A DNA stretch of 5,145 nucleotides from DASSBR01 sp035708085 (GTDB lineage: Bacteria > Pseudomonadota > Gammaproteobacteria > Natronospirales > DASSBR01). The notes beneath the pieces were generated by a model. The model ran no database searches. It saw only the letters and a program-made list of their open reading frames with translations, and was not told the DNA's origin. The translations under genes were made by a program, and so were the position numbers. Shown piece after piece: positions 1 to 5,145 of this stretch. The stretch's first letter is position 1; the number at the start of each line of letters is the position of its first letter. The stretch covers positions 1-5,145 of the forward strand of contig DASSTE010000083.1 of NCBI GenBank assembly GCA_035708085.1. Direction: 5' to 3'.

Positions 1-746
1 TTCTGCAGAATGGCGTCGATAGCCGTGCAGTGGTCCTCAACGTAAAGCCAGTCACGGATGTTCGCGCCCTTGCCGTAAACGGGCAGCGGCTTGCCCTGCA
101 TGCCGTTCGACAGCATCAGCGGGATCAGTTTTTCCCGGTGCTGGTATGGCCCGTAGTTGTTGGAGCAGTTGCTGATGGTAACCGGTAGACCATAGGTGCT
201 GTGGTAGGCGCGAACCAGGTGATCCGAGGCGGCCTTGCTCGCGGAGTATGGCGAGTTGGGGGCGTACGGCGTCTGCTCGGTGAACGGCGGGTCGTCGAAA
301 CCGAGGGTACCGTAAACTTCATCCGTCGATACATGGTGGAAACGGCACGGACCATCGTGGTGACCGTCCAGCCAGGCACGCTTCGCGGCCTTGAGCAGCA
401 CGTGCGTGCCGACGACGTTGGTCTTGATGAATGGGTCGGGGCCGTCGATCGACCGGTCGACATGTGATTCGGCGGCGAAATGCACGATGGTATCGATGGC
501 CTCTTCGGCCATTAGTCGATCCACCAGCGGTTCATCGCAGATGTTGCCGTGAACGAAGCGGAAATTCCTGTTGCCCCGTAGCGGCGCGAGGTTTTCGATG
601 CTGCCGGCGTAGGTGAGCGCATCAAGCACGACGATGCGGTCATCCGGATAGTTCGCCAGCCAATGGTGAACGAAATTCGTGCCGATAAAGCCGGCCCCAC
701 CGGTAACCAGAAGGCGGCGGCTCGGGCTTTCGTGGGTTCGGGTCAT
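1..746 (-). CDS. rmlB: dTDP-glucose 4,6-dehydratase, N-terminal 248 residues (3' end outside window)
   Basis: The frame is open from an ATG at 746 to the left edge, giving 248 codons plus two bases. It begins MTRTHESPSRRLLVTGGAGFIG. The enzyme converts dTDP-glucose to dTDP-4-keto-6-deoxyglucose with bound NAD+, in the cytoplasm, as the second step of dTDP-L-rhamnose synthesis. Visible signatures of an extended short-chain dehydrogenase are the Rossmann loop GGAGFIG (residues 16-22), the AAESHVDRS motif (91-99), the catalytic triplet T141-D142-E143 in VSTDEVYG, and the YSASK motif with Y167 and K171. SNNYGPYQ and IRDWLYVEDHC, both typical of RmlB, follow near residues 195 and 232. Family members are about 350 residues, so roughly 100 C-terminal residues lie outside. 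The start follows the rmlD stop by 8 nt, and an AGGA sits only 2 nt before the ATG, so the ribosome-binding site is poorly placed and coupling to rmlD is likely. The rffG paralogue is the main alternative name, but the rml context favours rmlB. Confidence 0.96.
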   Translation of the reverse strand, partial: MTRTHESPSRRLLVTGGAGFIGTNFVHHWLANYPDDRIVVLDALTYAGSIENLAPLRGNRNFRFVHGNICDEPLVDRLMAEEAIDTIVHFAAESHVDRSIDGPDPFIKTNVVGTHVLLKAAKRAWLDGHHDGPCRFHHVSTDEVYGTLGFDDPPFTEQTPYAPNSPYSASKAASDHLVRAYHSTYGLPVTISNCSNNYGPYQHREKLIPLMLSNGMQGKPLPVYGKGANIRDWLYVEDHCTAIDAILQ

Positions 747-754
747 ATTCCTGC

Positions 755-1639
755 TCAGTTCATCGCCGGCGAAGCATTATTGTCGACGGACAGCATCTGT
801 CGCAACGCCTGGCGCCAGTGGATTAATTCTGCTCCGAATCGATCGACGGAGGCTCGCTTGTCGAGAACGCTGAAGGCCGGGCGACGCGCGATTTGCGGAT
901 AATCATTGCTCGCGATCGGCTTGATTGGAACCGACTCGTCCAGCAGGCCGGCAGTGAGCGCCTCTTCCTTGATGGCTACGGCGAAGTCGTACCAACTGGC
1001 GACACCAGCATCGCTGTAGTGATGGGTGCCATTGATATCCGGCTGCTCCGCTGCGCGCCAGAGAAACTTCGCCAGCGAGATGGCCCAGGTGGGCGTGCCG
1101 ATTTGGTCCGCAACTATGGTCAATGCAGGCTTCGTCCGCATCAGGCGCAGCATCGTGTTGACGAAATTACCGCCTTCCTTCGCGTACACCCAACTGGTGC
1201 GGACGATCAGTGCGTCATTGCCAAGAATCCCGCGGACACGCGATTCACCTTCGGCTTTGCTGGCGCCGTAGACGCATAGCGGGTTGACCGGGTCGTCCGG
1301 CCGGTATGGCGTTGATTGAGCGCCGTCGAAGACAAAATCGGTGGAGATGTGGACGAGGCGAACGCCGGCGGCTCGGGCAGCGCGGGCAAGGTTTTCCGGG
1401 CCGGCTGCGTTTCCGGCGTAGGCGGCTTCGGACTCGCTTTCGGCCTTGTCGACTGCGGTGTAGGCGGCAGCGTTGATGATCAGCGAAGGGGCTTCGCGGC
1501 GAATTGCTTCGGCGACGGCTTCAGCACTGGTGATGTCCAGTTGGGTGCGATCGACGGCAACTACATCAGTATTTTCCGGCGCTGTTTGCTGAAGAGCGCG
1601 GCCTACTTGGCCGTTGGCGCCGGTGATCAGGGCTTTCAT
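755..1639 (-). CDS. rmlD: dTDP-4-dehydrorhamnose reductase
   Basis: The product has 294 residues, normal for RmlD, and catalyses the last step: NAD(P)H-dependent reduction of dTDP-4-keto-L-rhamnose to dTDP-L-rhamnose. The N-terminus MKALITGANGQVGR carries the GxxGxxG nucleotide-binding loop (G7, G10, G13). NAAAYTAVDKAE (56-67), STDFVFDG (99-106, with T100-D101) and the catalytic YGASK (Y124, K128) follow in the expected order. RTSWVY (147-152), DQIGTPTW (178-185) and the C-terminal RPAFSVLD (253-260) are family signatures. Position 102 is Phe in STDFVFDG, where Tyr is common. The ATG at 1639 is preferred because it starts the Rossmann strand directly. No convincing Shine-Dalgarno precedes it. 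It lies 67 nt downstream of rmlC, after two hairpins, and ends 8 nt before rmlB. Confidence 0.97.
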   Translation of the reverse strand: MKALITGANGQVGRALQQTAPENTDVVAVDRTQLDITSAEAVAEAIRREAPSLIINAAAYTAVDKAESESEAAYAGNAAGPENLARAARAAGVRLVHISTDFVFDGAQSTPYRPDDPVNPLCVYGASKAEGESRVRGILGNDALIVRTSWVYAKEGGNFVNTMLRLMRTKPALTIVADQIGTPTWAISLAKFLWRAAEQPDINGTHHYSDAGVASWYDFAVAIKEEALTAGLLDESVPIKPIASNDYPQIARRPAFSVLDKRASVDRFGAELIHWRQALRQMLSVDNNASPAMN

Positions 1640-1662
1640 GAATCTGACAGGTTGCCATCCAT
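1636..1662 (-). other. possible 8-codon leader ORF overlapping the rmlD start
   Basis: An ATG at 1662 opens the short reading frame MDGNLSDS, whose TGA (1638-1636) overlaps the rmlD ATG (1639-1637) as ATGA. This geometry is the one used for translational coupling, and rmlD itself has no clear Shine-Dalgarno. However, the leader ATG also lacks a well-placed ribosome-binding site; the nearest GGA is part of the strong hairpin upstream. An ORF this short with an overlapping stop can arise by chance, so this is a weak candidate. Confidence 0.2.
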
Positions 1663-1693
1663 GGCGACTGAGTTCCGGCTTCCAAGCCGGAAC
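1651..1693 (-). repeat. two tandem inverted repeats in the rmlC-rmlD gap
   Basis: Bases 1672-1681 (GTTCCGGCTT) are the exact reverse complement of 1684-1693 (AAGCCGGAAC), separated by 2 nt; after opening the tip this is a stem of about 9 bp with a 4-nt loop. Just downstream in the transcript, 1651-1668 forms a second, weaker inverted repeat with 8-nt arms (GTTGCCAT and ATGGCGAC), one mismatch and a 2-nt centre. The second would include the ATG at 1662. Neither is followed by a U tract, so this does not look like an intrinsic terminator. It could be an mRNA-stabilising or processing element, a REP-like dispersed repeat, or a degenerate remnant. The 1640-1706 gap holds nothing else I recognise. 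Confidence 0.6.
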
Positions 1694-1706
1694 AACGGAG
1701 CGGAGC

Positions 1707-2252
1707 TCATTCGTAGGTCTCTGCGTCTTGGAACGCAGCGCCCTGGCGGTCCTTGTCCGAAACCAGCGGCTCGCGGTTGTTGAGCGGCCAGTCGATGTTC
1801 AGGTTTTTGTCGTCCCAGCGGATGCAGCGTTCGTGCTGCGGCGCATAGAAGTCCGTGCATTTGTAGACGAATTCGGCCAGGTCGCCGGTGACGAGAAAGC
1901 CGTGCGCACAGCCCGGCGGGACCCAGAGCATGCGCTTGTTGTCCGCCGACAGCGTCTCGGCGATCCATTGCCCGAAAGTGGGCGAACTGCGGCGGATATC
2001 AACGACGACATCATAGACTTCGCCGCTAACGACGCGAACGAGTTTCCCTTGCGGCTGTTTGATCTGGTAGTGGAGGCCGCGCAGCGTGTCCTTGACGGAC
2101 TTGCTGTGGTTGTCCTGCACGAAATCGGCATGAATCCCGGCGGCAGCGAACTTGCGCTGCTCCCAGGTTTCCATGAAATAGCCGCGCGTGTCGCCGAAAA
2201 CTTTGGGTTCCACAAGCACGACGCCGGGAATAGCGGTGGCATTGAATTGCAT
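1707..2252 (-). CDS. rmlC: dTDP-4-dehydrorhamnose 3,5-epimerase
   Basis: The product has 181 residues beginning MQFNATAIPGVVLVEPKVFG, the usual length and start for RmlC. It epimerises C3 and C5 of dTDP-4-keto-6-deoxyglucose to give dTDP-4-keto-L-rhamnose, the third pathway step, as a cupin-fold dimer. DTRGYFMETW (21-30) is the substrate-binding N-terminal signature. LRGLHYQ (58-64) contains the catalytic base H61, QGKLVRV (68-74) follows, and PPGCAHGF (112-119), TDFYAP (133-138, with the conserved Tyr136) and the C-terminal SDKD (165-168) are all present. The frame is open upstream and could give a 223-residue form, but the extra 42 residues are the rmlA 3' end in another frame and lack any family match. 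The chosen ATG at 2252 shares its A with the TAA of rmlA (TAATG), which implies coupled translation; only a weak GAAGAAG precedes it. Confidence 0.97.
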   Translation of the reverse strand: MQFNATAIPGVVLVEPKVFGDTRGYFMETWEQRKFAAAGIHADFVQDNHSKSVKDTLRGLHYQIKQPQGKLVRVVSGEVYDVVVDIRRSSPTFGQWIAETLSADNKRMLWVPPGCAHGFLVTGDLAEFVYKCTDFYAPQHERCIRWDDKNLNIDWPLNNREPLVSDKDRQGAAFQDAETYE

Positions 2253-2254
2253 TA
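2250..2254 (-). promoter_or_regulatory. TAATG stop/start overlap between rmlA and rmlC
   Basis: The rmlA stop TAA (2254-2252) and the rmlC ATG (2252-2250) share one base. This is a classic arrangement for termination-reinitiation and suggests that the first and third pathway enzymes are made in linked amounts. It also decides the rmlC start over the longer upstream alternative. Confidence 0.85.
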
Positions 2255-3130
2255 TTGGGCTTCTTCGATGACGCGGAGCAAATACTCTCCATAGCCATTT
2301 TTTGAGAGCGGCTGCGCGAGACGCGCAACTTGCTCGGCGTCGATAAAGCCCTTGCGGAACGCGATTTCCTCCGGACACGCCACCTTTAGTCCCTGCCGGC
2401 TCTCGATGGCTTCGATAAAGGTTGATGCCTGTAGTAGTGACTCGTGCGTACCGGTGTCGAGCCAGGCGATGCCCCGTCCAAGCTTTTCAACGCGCAGGTC
2501 GCCACGATGAAGATATGCCTGATTGACATCCGTGATTTCCAGTTCGCCGCGCGCGGAAGGTTCGATCGCCTTGGCAATCGAAACCACGTTGTTGTCGTAA
2601 AAGTATAGTCCGGTGATGGCATAGCGCGAGCGCGGCTGTCTGGGCTTCTCTTCAATGCCAAGGGCTTTACCGGCTGAATCGAAATGGACGACGCCATACC
2701 GCTCCGGATCGCGAACGTAATAGGCAAACACTGTTGCGCCCCGGGTTTCCTCGCTGGCAGCCGCGAGCTGCCGGTCCATTCCATGGCCGTAAAAGATATT
2801 GTCACCGAGGATCAGCGTGACCGGATCGGCGCCGATGAAGCTTTCGCCGATCAGGAACGCCTGCGCGAGGCCTTCCGGCCGCGGCTGCTCGGCATAGGCG
2901 AGGTGCATTCCCCATTGGCTGCCGTCCTCGAGCAGATCGCGATAGCGCGGCAGGTCCTCGGGCGTCGAAATAACCAGCACGTCGCGAACACCGGCCAGCA
3001 TCAGGGTCGACAGCGGATAGTAGATCATCGGCTTGTCGTACACCGGCAGCAGTTGCTTGCTGGTTGAGCGCGTGACCGGGTACAGGCGCGTGCCCGAGCC
3101 GCCTGCCAGAATGATGCCTTTACGTGCCAC
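2252..3130 (-). CDS. rmlA: glucose-1-phosphate thymidylyltransferase
   Basis: The product has 292 residues, the normal length. It joins dTTP and glucose-1-phosphate to give dTDP-glucose and pyrophosphate, the committed and usually feedback-inhibited first step of dTDP-L-rhamnose synthesis. The nucleotide-binding signature LAGGSGTRLYPVT (8-20) contains R15, and TSKQLLPVYDKPM (23-35) contains K25. LILGDNIFYGHG (106-117) holds the metal ligand D110, EKP (161-163) holds K162, and WLDTGTHESL (223-232) holds the second metal ligand D225; the numbering agrees with well-studied RmlA proteins as I recall them. The start is GTG at 3130, because the second residue onward is the invariant ARKGIILAGG and no ATG fits. 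A purine-rich AGGGGGAGTT lies directly upstream, inside a dispersed repeat. It is 40 nt downstream of sat-cysC and overlaps rmlC by one base. The rffH paralogue is less likely given the neighbours. Confidence 0.98.
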   Translation of the reverse strand: MARKGIILAGGSGTRLYPVTRSTSKQLLPVYDKPMIYYPLSTLMLAGVRDVLVISTPEDLPRYRDLLEDGSQWGMHLAYAEQPRPEGLAQAFLIGESFIGADPVTLILGDNIFYGHGMDRQLAAASEETRGATVFAYYVRDPERYGVVHFDSAGKALGIEEKPRQPRSRYAITGLYFYDNNVVSIAKAIEPSARGELEITDVNQAYLHRGDLRVEKLGRGIAWLDTGTHESLLQASTFIEAIESRQGLKVACPEEIAFRKGFIDAEQVARLAQPLSKNGYGEYLLRVIEEAQ

Positions 3131-3140
3131 AACTCCCCCT
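3131..3140 (-). promoter_or_regulatory. GTG-start ribosome-binding site of rmlA
   Basis: On the minus strand the start GTG is preceded by TGAGGGGGAGTT. The GAGG and GGAG blocks can pair with the anti-Shine-Dalgarno at about 7 and 2 nt spacing, respectively. This supports GTG at 3130 as the true start. The purine run is part of the dispersed repeat described at 3134-3169. Confidence 0.6.
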
Positions 3141-3169
3141 CACCCTGACCCTCTCCCTGAGAGAGATGG
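3134..3169. repeat. degenerate copy of a dispersed intergenic repeat (CCCTCACCCTGACCCTCTCCC type)
   Basis: The plus strand reads CTCCCCCTCACCCTGACC then CTCTCCCTGAGAGAGATGG. I recognise this as resembling a repeat scattered through intergenic regions of many proteobacteria, which, when mistranslated, gives peptides such as PLTLTLSLRE or PHPDPLPER. Its terminal hairpin is present but decayed: 3149-3157 pairs with 3161-3169 with one mismatch, one G-U pair and a 3-nt loop. It starts 1 nt after the sat-cysC stop and runs into the rmlA ribosome-binding site. No U tract follows, so I do not call a terminator. The family assignment is from memory and was not searched. Confidence 0.6.
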
Positions 3170-3170
3170 A

Positions 3171-4889
3171 CTACTTAATAAAGCCGAGGCTTTCCAGCTT
3201 GACCACGATCTGGTGTGCCGCCTCGTCGGGCGTGCACTCGCGCGTATCGATCGTCATTTCAGGCTTTTCCGGCGCCTCGTACGGGTCGCTGATGCCGGTG
3301 AACTCCTTGATCACGCCGGCGCGCGCCTTGGCATAAAGGCCCTTGCGATCCCGCTGCTCGCAGACTTCGAGCGGCGTCGAGACGTGAATTTCCAGGAAGC
3401 CGCCCACCGGCTCGATCATCTCGCGCACCTGCCGGCGGGTCTCCGTGTACGGCGCAATCGGTGCGCAAATGGCGACGCCGCCGTTCTTGGTGATCTCGCT
3501 CGCGACGTAGCCGATACGGCGGATGTTTATGTCGCGGTGCTCTTTCGAAAAGCCGAGTTCGCTGGACAGGTGCTTGCGCACCAGGTCGCCGTCGAGCAGC
3601 GTGACCGGCCGGCCGCCCTGTTCCATCAGCTTGACCATCAGCGCGTTGGCGATGGTCGACTTGCCGGAACCGGACAGCCCGGTGAAGAACACGGTGAAGC
3701 CCTGCTTGTAGCGCGGCGGGTGCGTCTTGCGCAATTCCTCGACAACTTCCGGGTACGAGAACCAGTCGGGAATATCGAGGCCCTCGTGCAGCCGGCGGCG
3801 GAACTCGGTGCCGGAGATCACCAGCGCGGTCTCGTCGTCGCGGACCTCGTCGGCCGGCGCGTATTCGGCGCGCTCCTTCACGTACACCATCATCTGGAAC
3901 GGCACCATCTGGATGCCGATTTCATCCTGGTGCTTGCGCAGCAGTTCCTGCGCCTCGTAAGGGCCGTAAAACGGCTCGCCGTCGCTGCCCTTGCCGGGGC
4001 CGGCATGGTCGCGGCCGACAATAAAGTGTGTGCAGCCATGGTTCTTGCGAATCAGCGCGTGCCAGATCGCTTCGCGCGGCCCGCCCATGCGCATGCCCAG
4101 CGGCAGCAGCGAGAGTGCCGTCGTGTTTTCCGGGAAACGCTTGATCAGGTGCTCGTAGCAGCGCACGCGGGTGTAATGGTCGATGTCGCCCGGCTTGGTC
4201 ATGCCGACGGTCGGCTGGATCAGCAGGTTGGCCTCGACCTGTTTGGCGGCGCGGAACGTGAGTTCCAGGTGCGCACGGTGCATCGGGTTGCGCGTCTGGA
4301 ATGCGACGATGCGGTGCCAGCCGAGCTTCTTGAAGTAGTCGCGCATCTCGCGCGGCGTGCGGCGCAAATGGCGGAAGTCGTAATGCGTCGGCGGCTCGAC
4401 GCCGCGCAGGCGGCCGCCGATGTAAACCGGGTTCGCGGTGCGCATCAGGTAGCGCACGCCCGCGTGGGCTTCGTCCGTGGTCCTGAAGACGCCGCGCGCC
4501 TCGGCCGCCTTGTCCGGCTCCCAGATGTCGCCGATGTCGAGCAGCGCGATCAGCACGCCTTCCGGGTCGCGCAGCGCAATCGTGTCGCCTTCGTTCAACG
4601 GCTCGGCGAACTCGCGCGTCACGTCGAGCGTGATCGGCATCGGCCAGAGCGTGCCGGACGCCAGGCGCATGTTCTCGACGACGCCGTCGTAGTCGGCGCG
4701 ATTCATGAACCCTTCCAGTGGCGAGAAGCCACCGCTCAACAGCAGTTCGATATCGCATAACTGGCGGTGGGTCAGGTCCCAGGATGGGTAATCGGCCGCG
4801 GCCTTTTTGGCCTCGGCCGCGTCCGCCTCGGAAAGATACAGTTCTTGCAGGGCGCCGCCGTGCGGCGCGATCAGGTCACGTGGTGACAT
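3171..4889 (-). CDS. sat-cysC: bifunctional sulfate adenylyltransferase / adenylylsulfate kinase
   Basis: This 572-residue fusion makes APS from ATP and sulfate, then phosphorylates APS to PAPS, the activated sulfate for assimilation or for sulfotransferases. The N-terminal PUA-like domain spans about residues 1-165. The ATP sulfurylase catalytic domain (about 166-390) has QTRNPMHRAH (198-207, with R200, H204, H207) and GRDHAGPG (292-299). The APS kinase domain (about 396-572) has Walker A GLSGSGKS (404-411), DGD (433-435), RDINIRRIGYVASE (452-465) and the lid segment GLYAKARAG with FTGISDPYEAPEKPE (529-543). The intact Walker A argues for an active kinase rather than the inactive regulatory domain of fungal enzymes. 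At the position of the E. coli CysC phosphoserine (S109) the residue is Ala479 (APIAPY). This is the single-chain Sat type, not CysND. The ATG at 4889 has a strong AAGGAG 10 nt upstream. It lies 30 nt after ssb. Codon use looks more GC-rich than in the rml genes. Confidence 0.97.
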   Translation of the reverse strand: MSPRDLIAPHGGALQELYLSEADAAEAKKAAADYPSWDLTHRQLCDIELLLSGGFSPLEGFMNRADYDGVVENMRLASGTLWPMPITLDVTREFAEPLNEGDTIALRDPEGVLIALLDIGDIWEPDKAAEARGVFRTTDEAHAGVRYLMRTANPVYIGGRLRGVEPPTHYDFRHLRRTPREMRDYFKKLGWHRIVAFQTRNPMHRAHLELTFRAAKQVEANLLIQPTVGMTKPGDIDHYTRVRCYEHLIKRFPENTTALSLLPLGMRMGGPREAIWHALIRKNHGCTHFIVGRDHAGPGKGSDGEPFYGPYEAQELLRKHQDEIGIQMVPFQMMVYVKERAEYAPADEVRDDETALVISGTEFRRRLHEGLDIPDWFSYPEVVEELRKTHPPRYKQGFTVFFTGLSGSGKSTIANALMVKLMEQGGRPVTLLDGDLVRKHLSSELGFSKEHRDINIRRIGYVASEITKNGGVAICAPIAPYTETRRQVREMIEPVGGFLEIHVSTPLEVCEQRDRKGLYAKARAGVIKEFTGISDPYEAPEKPEMTIDTRECTPDEAAHQIVVKLESLGFIK

Positions 4890-4914
4890 GCAGTTAAAAC
4901 TCCTTTTTTACTGC
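4890..4914 (-). promoter_or_regulatory. ribosome-binding site of sat-cysC displayed in a hairpin loop
   Basis: In the transcript, GCAGU (4914-4910) can pair with ACUGC (4894-4890), and A4909-A4906 can pair with U4896-U4899, leaving A4895 bulged. The remaining 6-nt loop (4905-4900) is exactly the Shine-Dalgarno AAGGAG. The 3' arm ends immediately before the start codon. The Shine-Dalgarno itself is clear and fixes the start; the hairpin is my own pairing and its four A-U pairs are weak. Confidence 0.6.
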
Positions 4915-4919
4915 TGGAC

Positions 4920-5145
4920 TTAGAACGGAATATCGTCATCGAAGTCGTCAGCGACCGCGCCGGGCTTCGCCGCCTGCGGCCGGGGACGCTGGTCGTCCCC
5001 GCTACTGCTGTAATCGTTGCCGCCCATGCCGGAGCGACCGCCAAGCATCTGCATCTCGTTGGCGATGATGTCGGTGCTGTAGTGGGTCTGGCCGTCCTTT
5101 TCGTAGGTGCTGGTCTCGAGCCGGCCTTCGATGTAAACCTGCGAG
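4920..5145 (-). CDS. ssb: single-stranded DNA-binding protein, C-terminal 74 residues (5' end outside window)
   Basis: The open frame enters from the right edge and ends at TAA 4922-4920. It contributes 74 residues of the homotetrameric protein that coats single-stranded DNA in replication, repair and recombination. VYIEGRLETSTYEKDGQTHY followed by the TDIIANEMQMLGGR segment is the end of the OB-fold and is diagnostic for bacterial SSB. A Gly/Ser/Gln/Pro-rich flexible linker comes next, and the chain ends in the acidic tip DDFDDDIPF, the docking site for partner proteins. The tail is short but complete. Roughly the first 100 residues, including most of the OB-fold, lie outside. It is co-directional with sat-cysC with only 30 nt between and no visible terminator, so read-through is plausible, although the two functions are unrelated. 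Confidence 0.97.
   Translation of the reverse strand, partial: SQVYIEGRLETSTYEKDGQTHYSTDIIANEMQMLGGRSGMGGNDYSSSGDDQRPRPQAAKPGAVADDFDDDIPF

Noticed and set aside
1614..2294. A 226-codon plus-strand ORF opposite rmlC
   Set aside because: It covers the complement of a gene with full family signatures, shows no domain of its own, and has no ribosome-binding site evidence. It is a shadow of GC-rich coding sequence.
1707..2378. A longer 223-residue form of RmlC
   Set aside because: The additional 42 residues come from the rmlA 3' end read out of frame and match nothing in the family; the TAATG overlap and the MQF start at 2252 fit RmlC better.
3149..3169. Intrinsic terminator after sat-cysC
   Set aside because: The inverted repeat has a mismatch and no U tract follows on the minus strand. 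It fits the hairpin of a dispersed repeat better.
3922..4758. A 278-codon minus-strand ORF in another frame of sat-cysC
   Set aside because: The product is Arg/Ala/His-rich low-complexity, typical of out-of-frame reading of a GC-rich gene, and it overlaps conserved ATP sulfurylase motifs.
3033..4760. A 575-codon plus-strand ORF antisense to sat-cysC
   Set aside because: It is codon-aligned with sat-cysC on the opposite strand, so it stays open simply because sat-cysC avoids TTA, CTA and TCA codons. Its product has no recognisable motifs, and its N-terminal part reads through rmlA antisense and the dispersed repeat (PHPDPLPER), a known spurious peptide.
4890..4919. Terminator between ssb and sat-cysC
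   Set aside because: The A/T-rich inverted repeat has its A run on the 5' side and contains the Shine-Dalgarno; no T run follows the stem in the direction of transcription.
1..5145. CRISPR array, tRNA, rRNA, insertion sequence or novel defence system
   Set aside because: No spaced direct repeats, cloverleaf sequences, transposase motifs or unassigned genes were seen. Nearly all bases belong to six identified genes.

Overview
All recognisable genes in this window lie on the minus strand and read from right to left. In transcription order they are: the 3' end of ssb (single-stranded DNA-binding protein), a fused ATP sulfurylase/APS kinase (sat-cysC), then rmlA, rmlC, rmlD and the first 248 codons of rmlB. 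The four rml genes encode the complete dTDP-L-rhamnose pathway from glucose-1-phosphate, except that rmlB runs off the left edge. The window is almost fully coding. The gaps are 30 nt (ssb/sat-cysC), 40 nt (sat-cysC/rmlA), a 1-nt overlap (rmlA/rmlC), 67 nt (rmlC/rmlD) and 8 nt (rmlD/rmlB), so the whole block could be one operon.

The organism is probably a GC-rich Gram-negative proteobacterium. The SSB tail (EMQMLGGR followed by an acidic DDDIPF tip), the high-GC codon use, and a dispersed intergenic repeat of the CCCTCACCCTGACCCTCTCCC type all fit. A betaproteobacterium is my best guess, but the sequence does not settle it.

Functionally, RmlA makes dTDP-glucose, RmlB dehydrates it, RmlC epimerises the product and RmlD reduces it to dTDP-L-rhamnose, a donor for O-antigen or exopolysaccharide. 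Sat-CysC turns sulfate and ATP into APS and then PAPS. PAPS serves either sulfate assimilation or sulfotransferases. Finding it directly upstream of a nucleotide-sugar operon raises, without proving, the possibility of polysaccharide sulfation.

The individual enzymes are ordinary. The less explained parts are the gaps: a hairpin upstream of sat-cysC whose loop is exactly the Shine-Dalgarno AAGGAG; a dispersed repeat that supplies the ribosome-binding site of rmlA, which starts with GTG; and two tandem hairpins plus a possible 8-codon leader ORF between rmlC and rmlD. I see no previously undescribed system, CRISPR array, RNA gene or mobile element.
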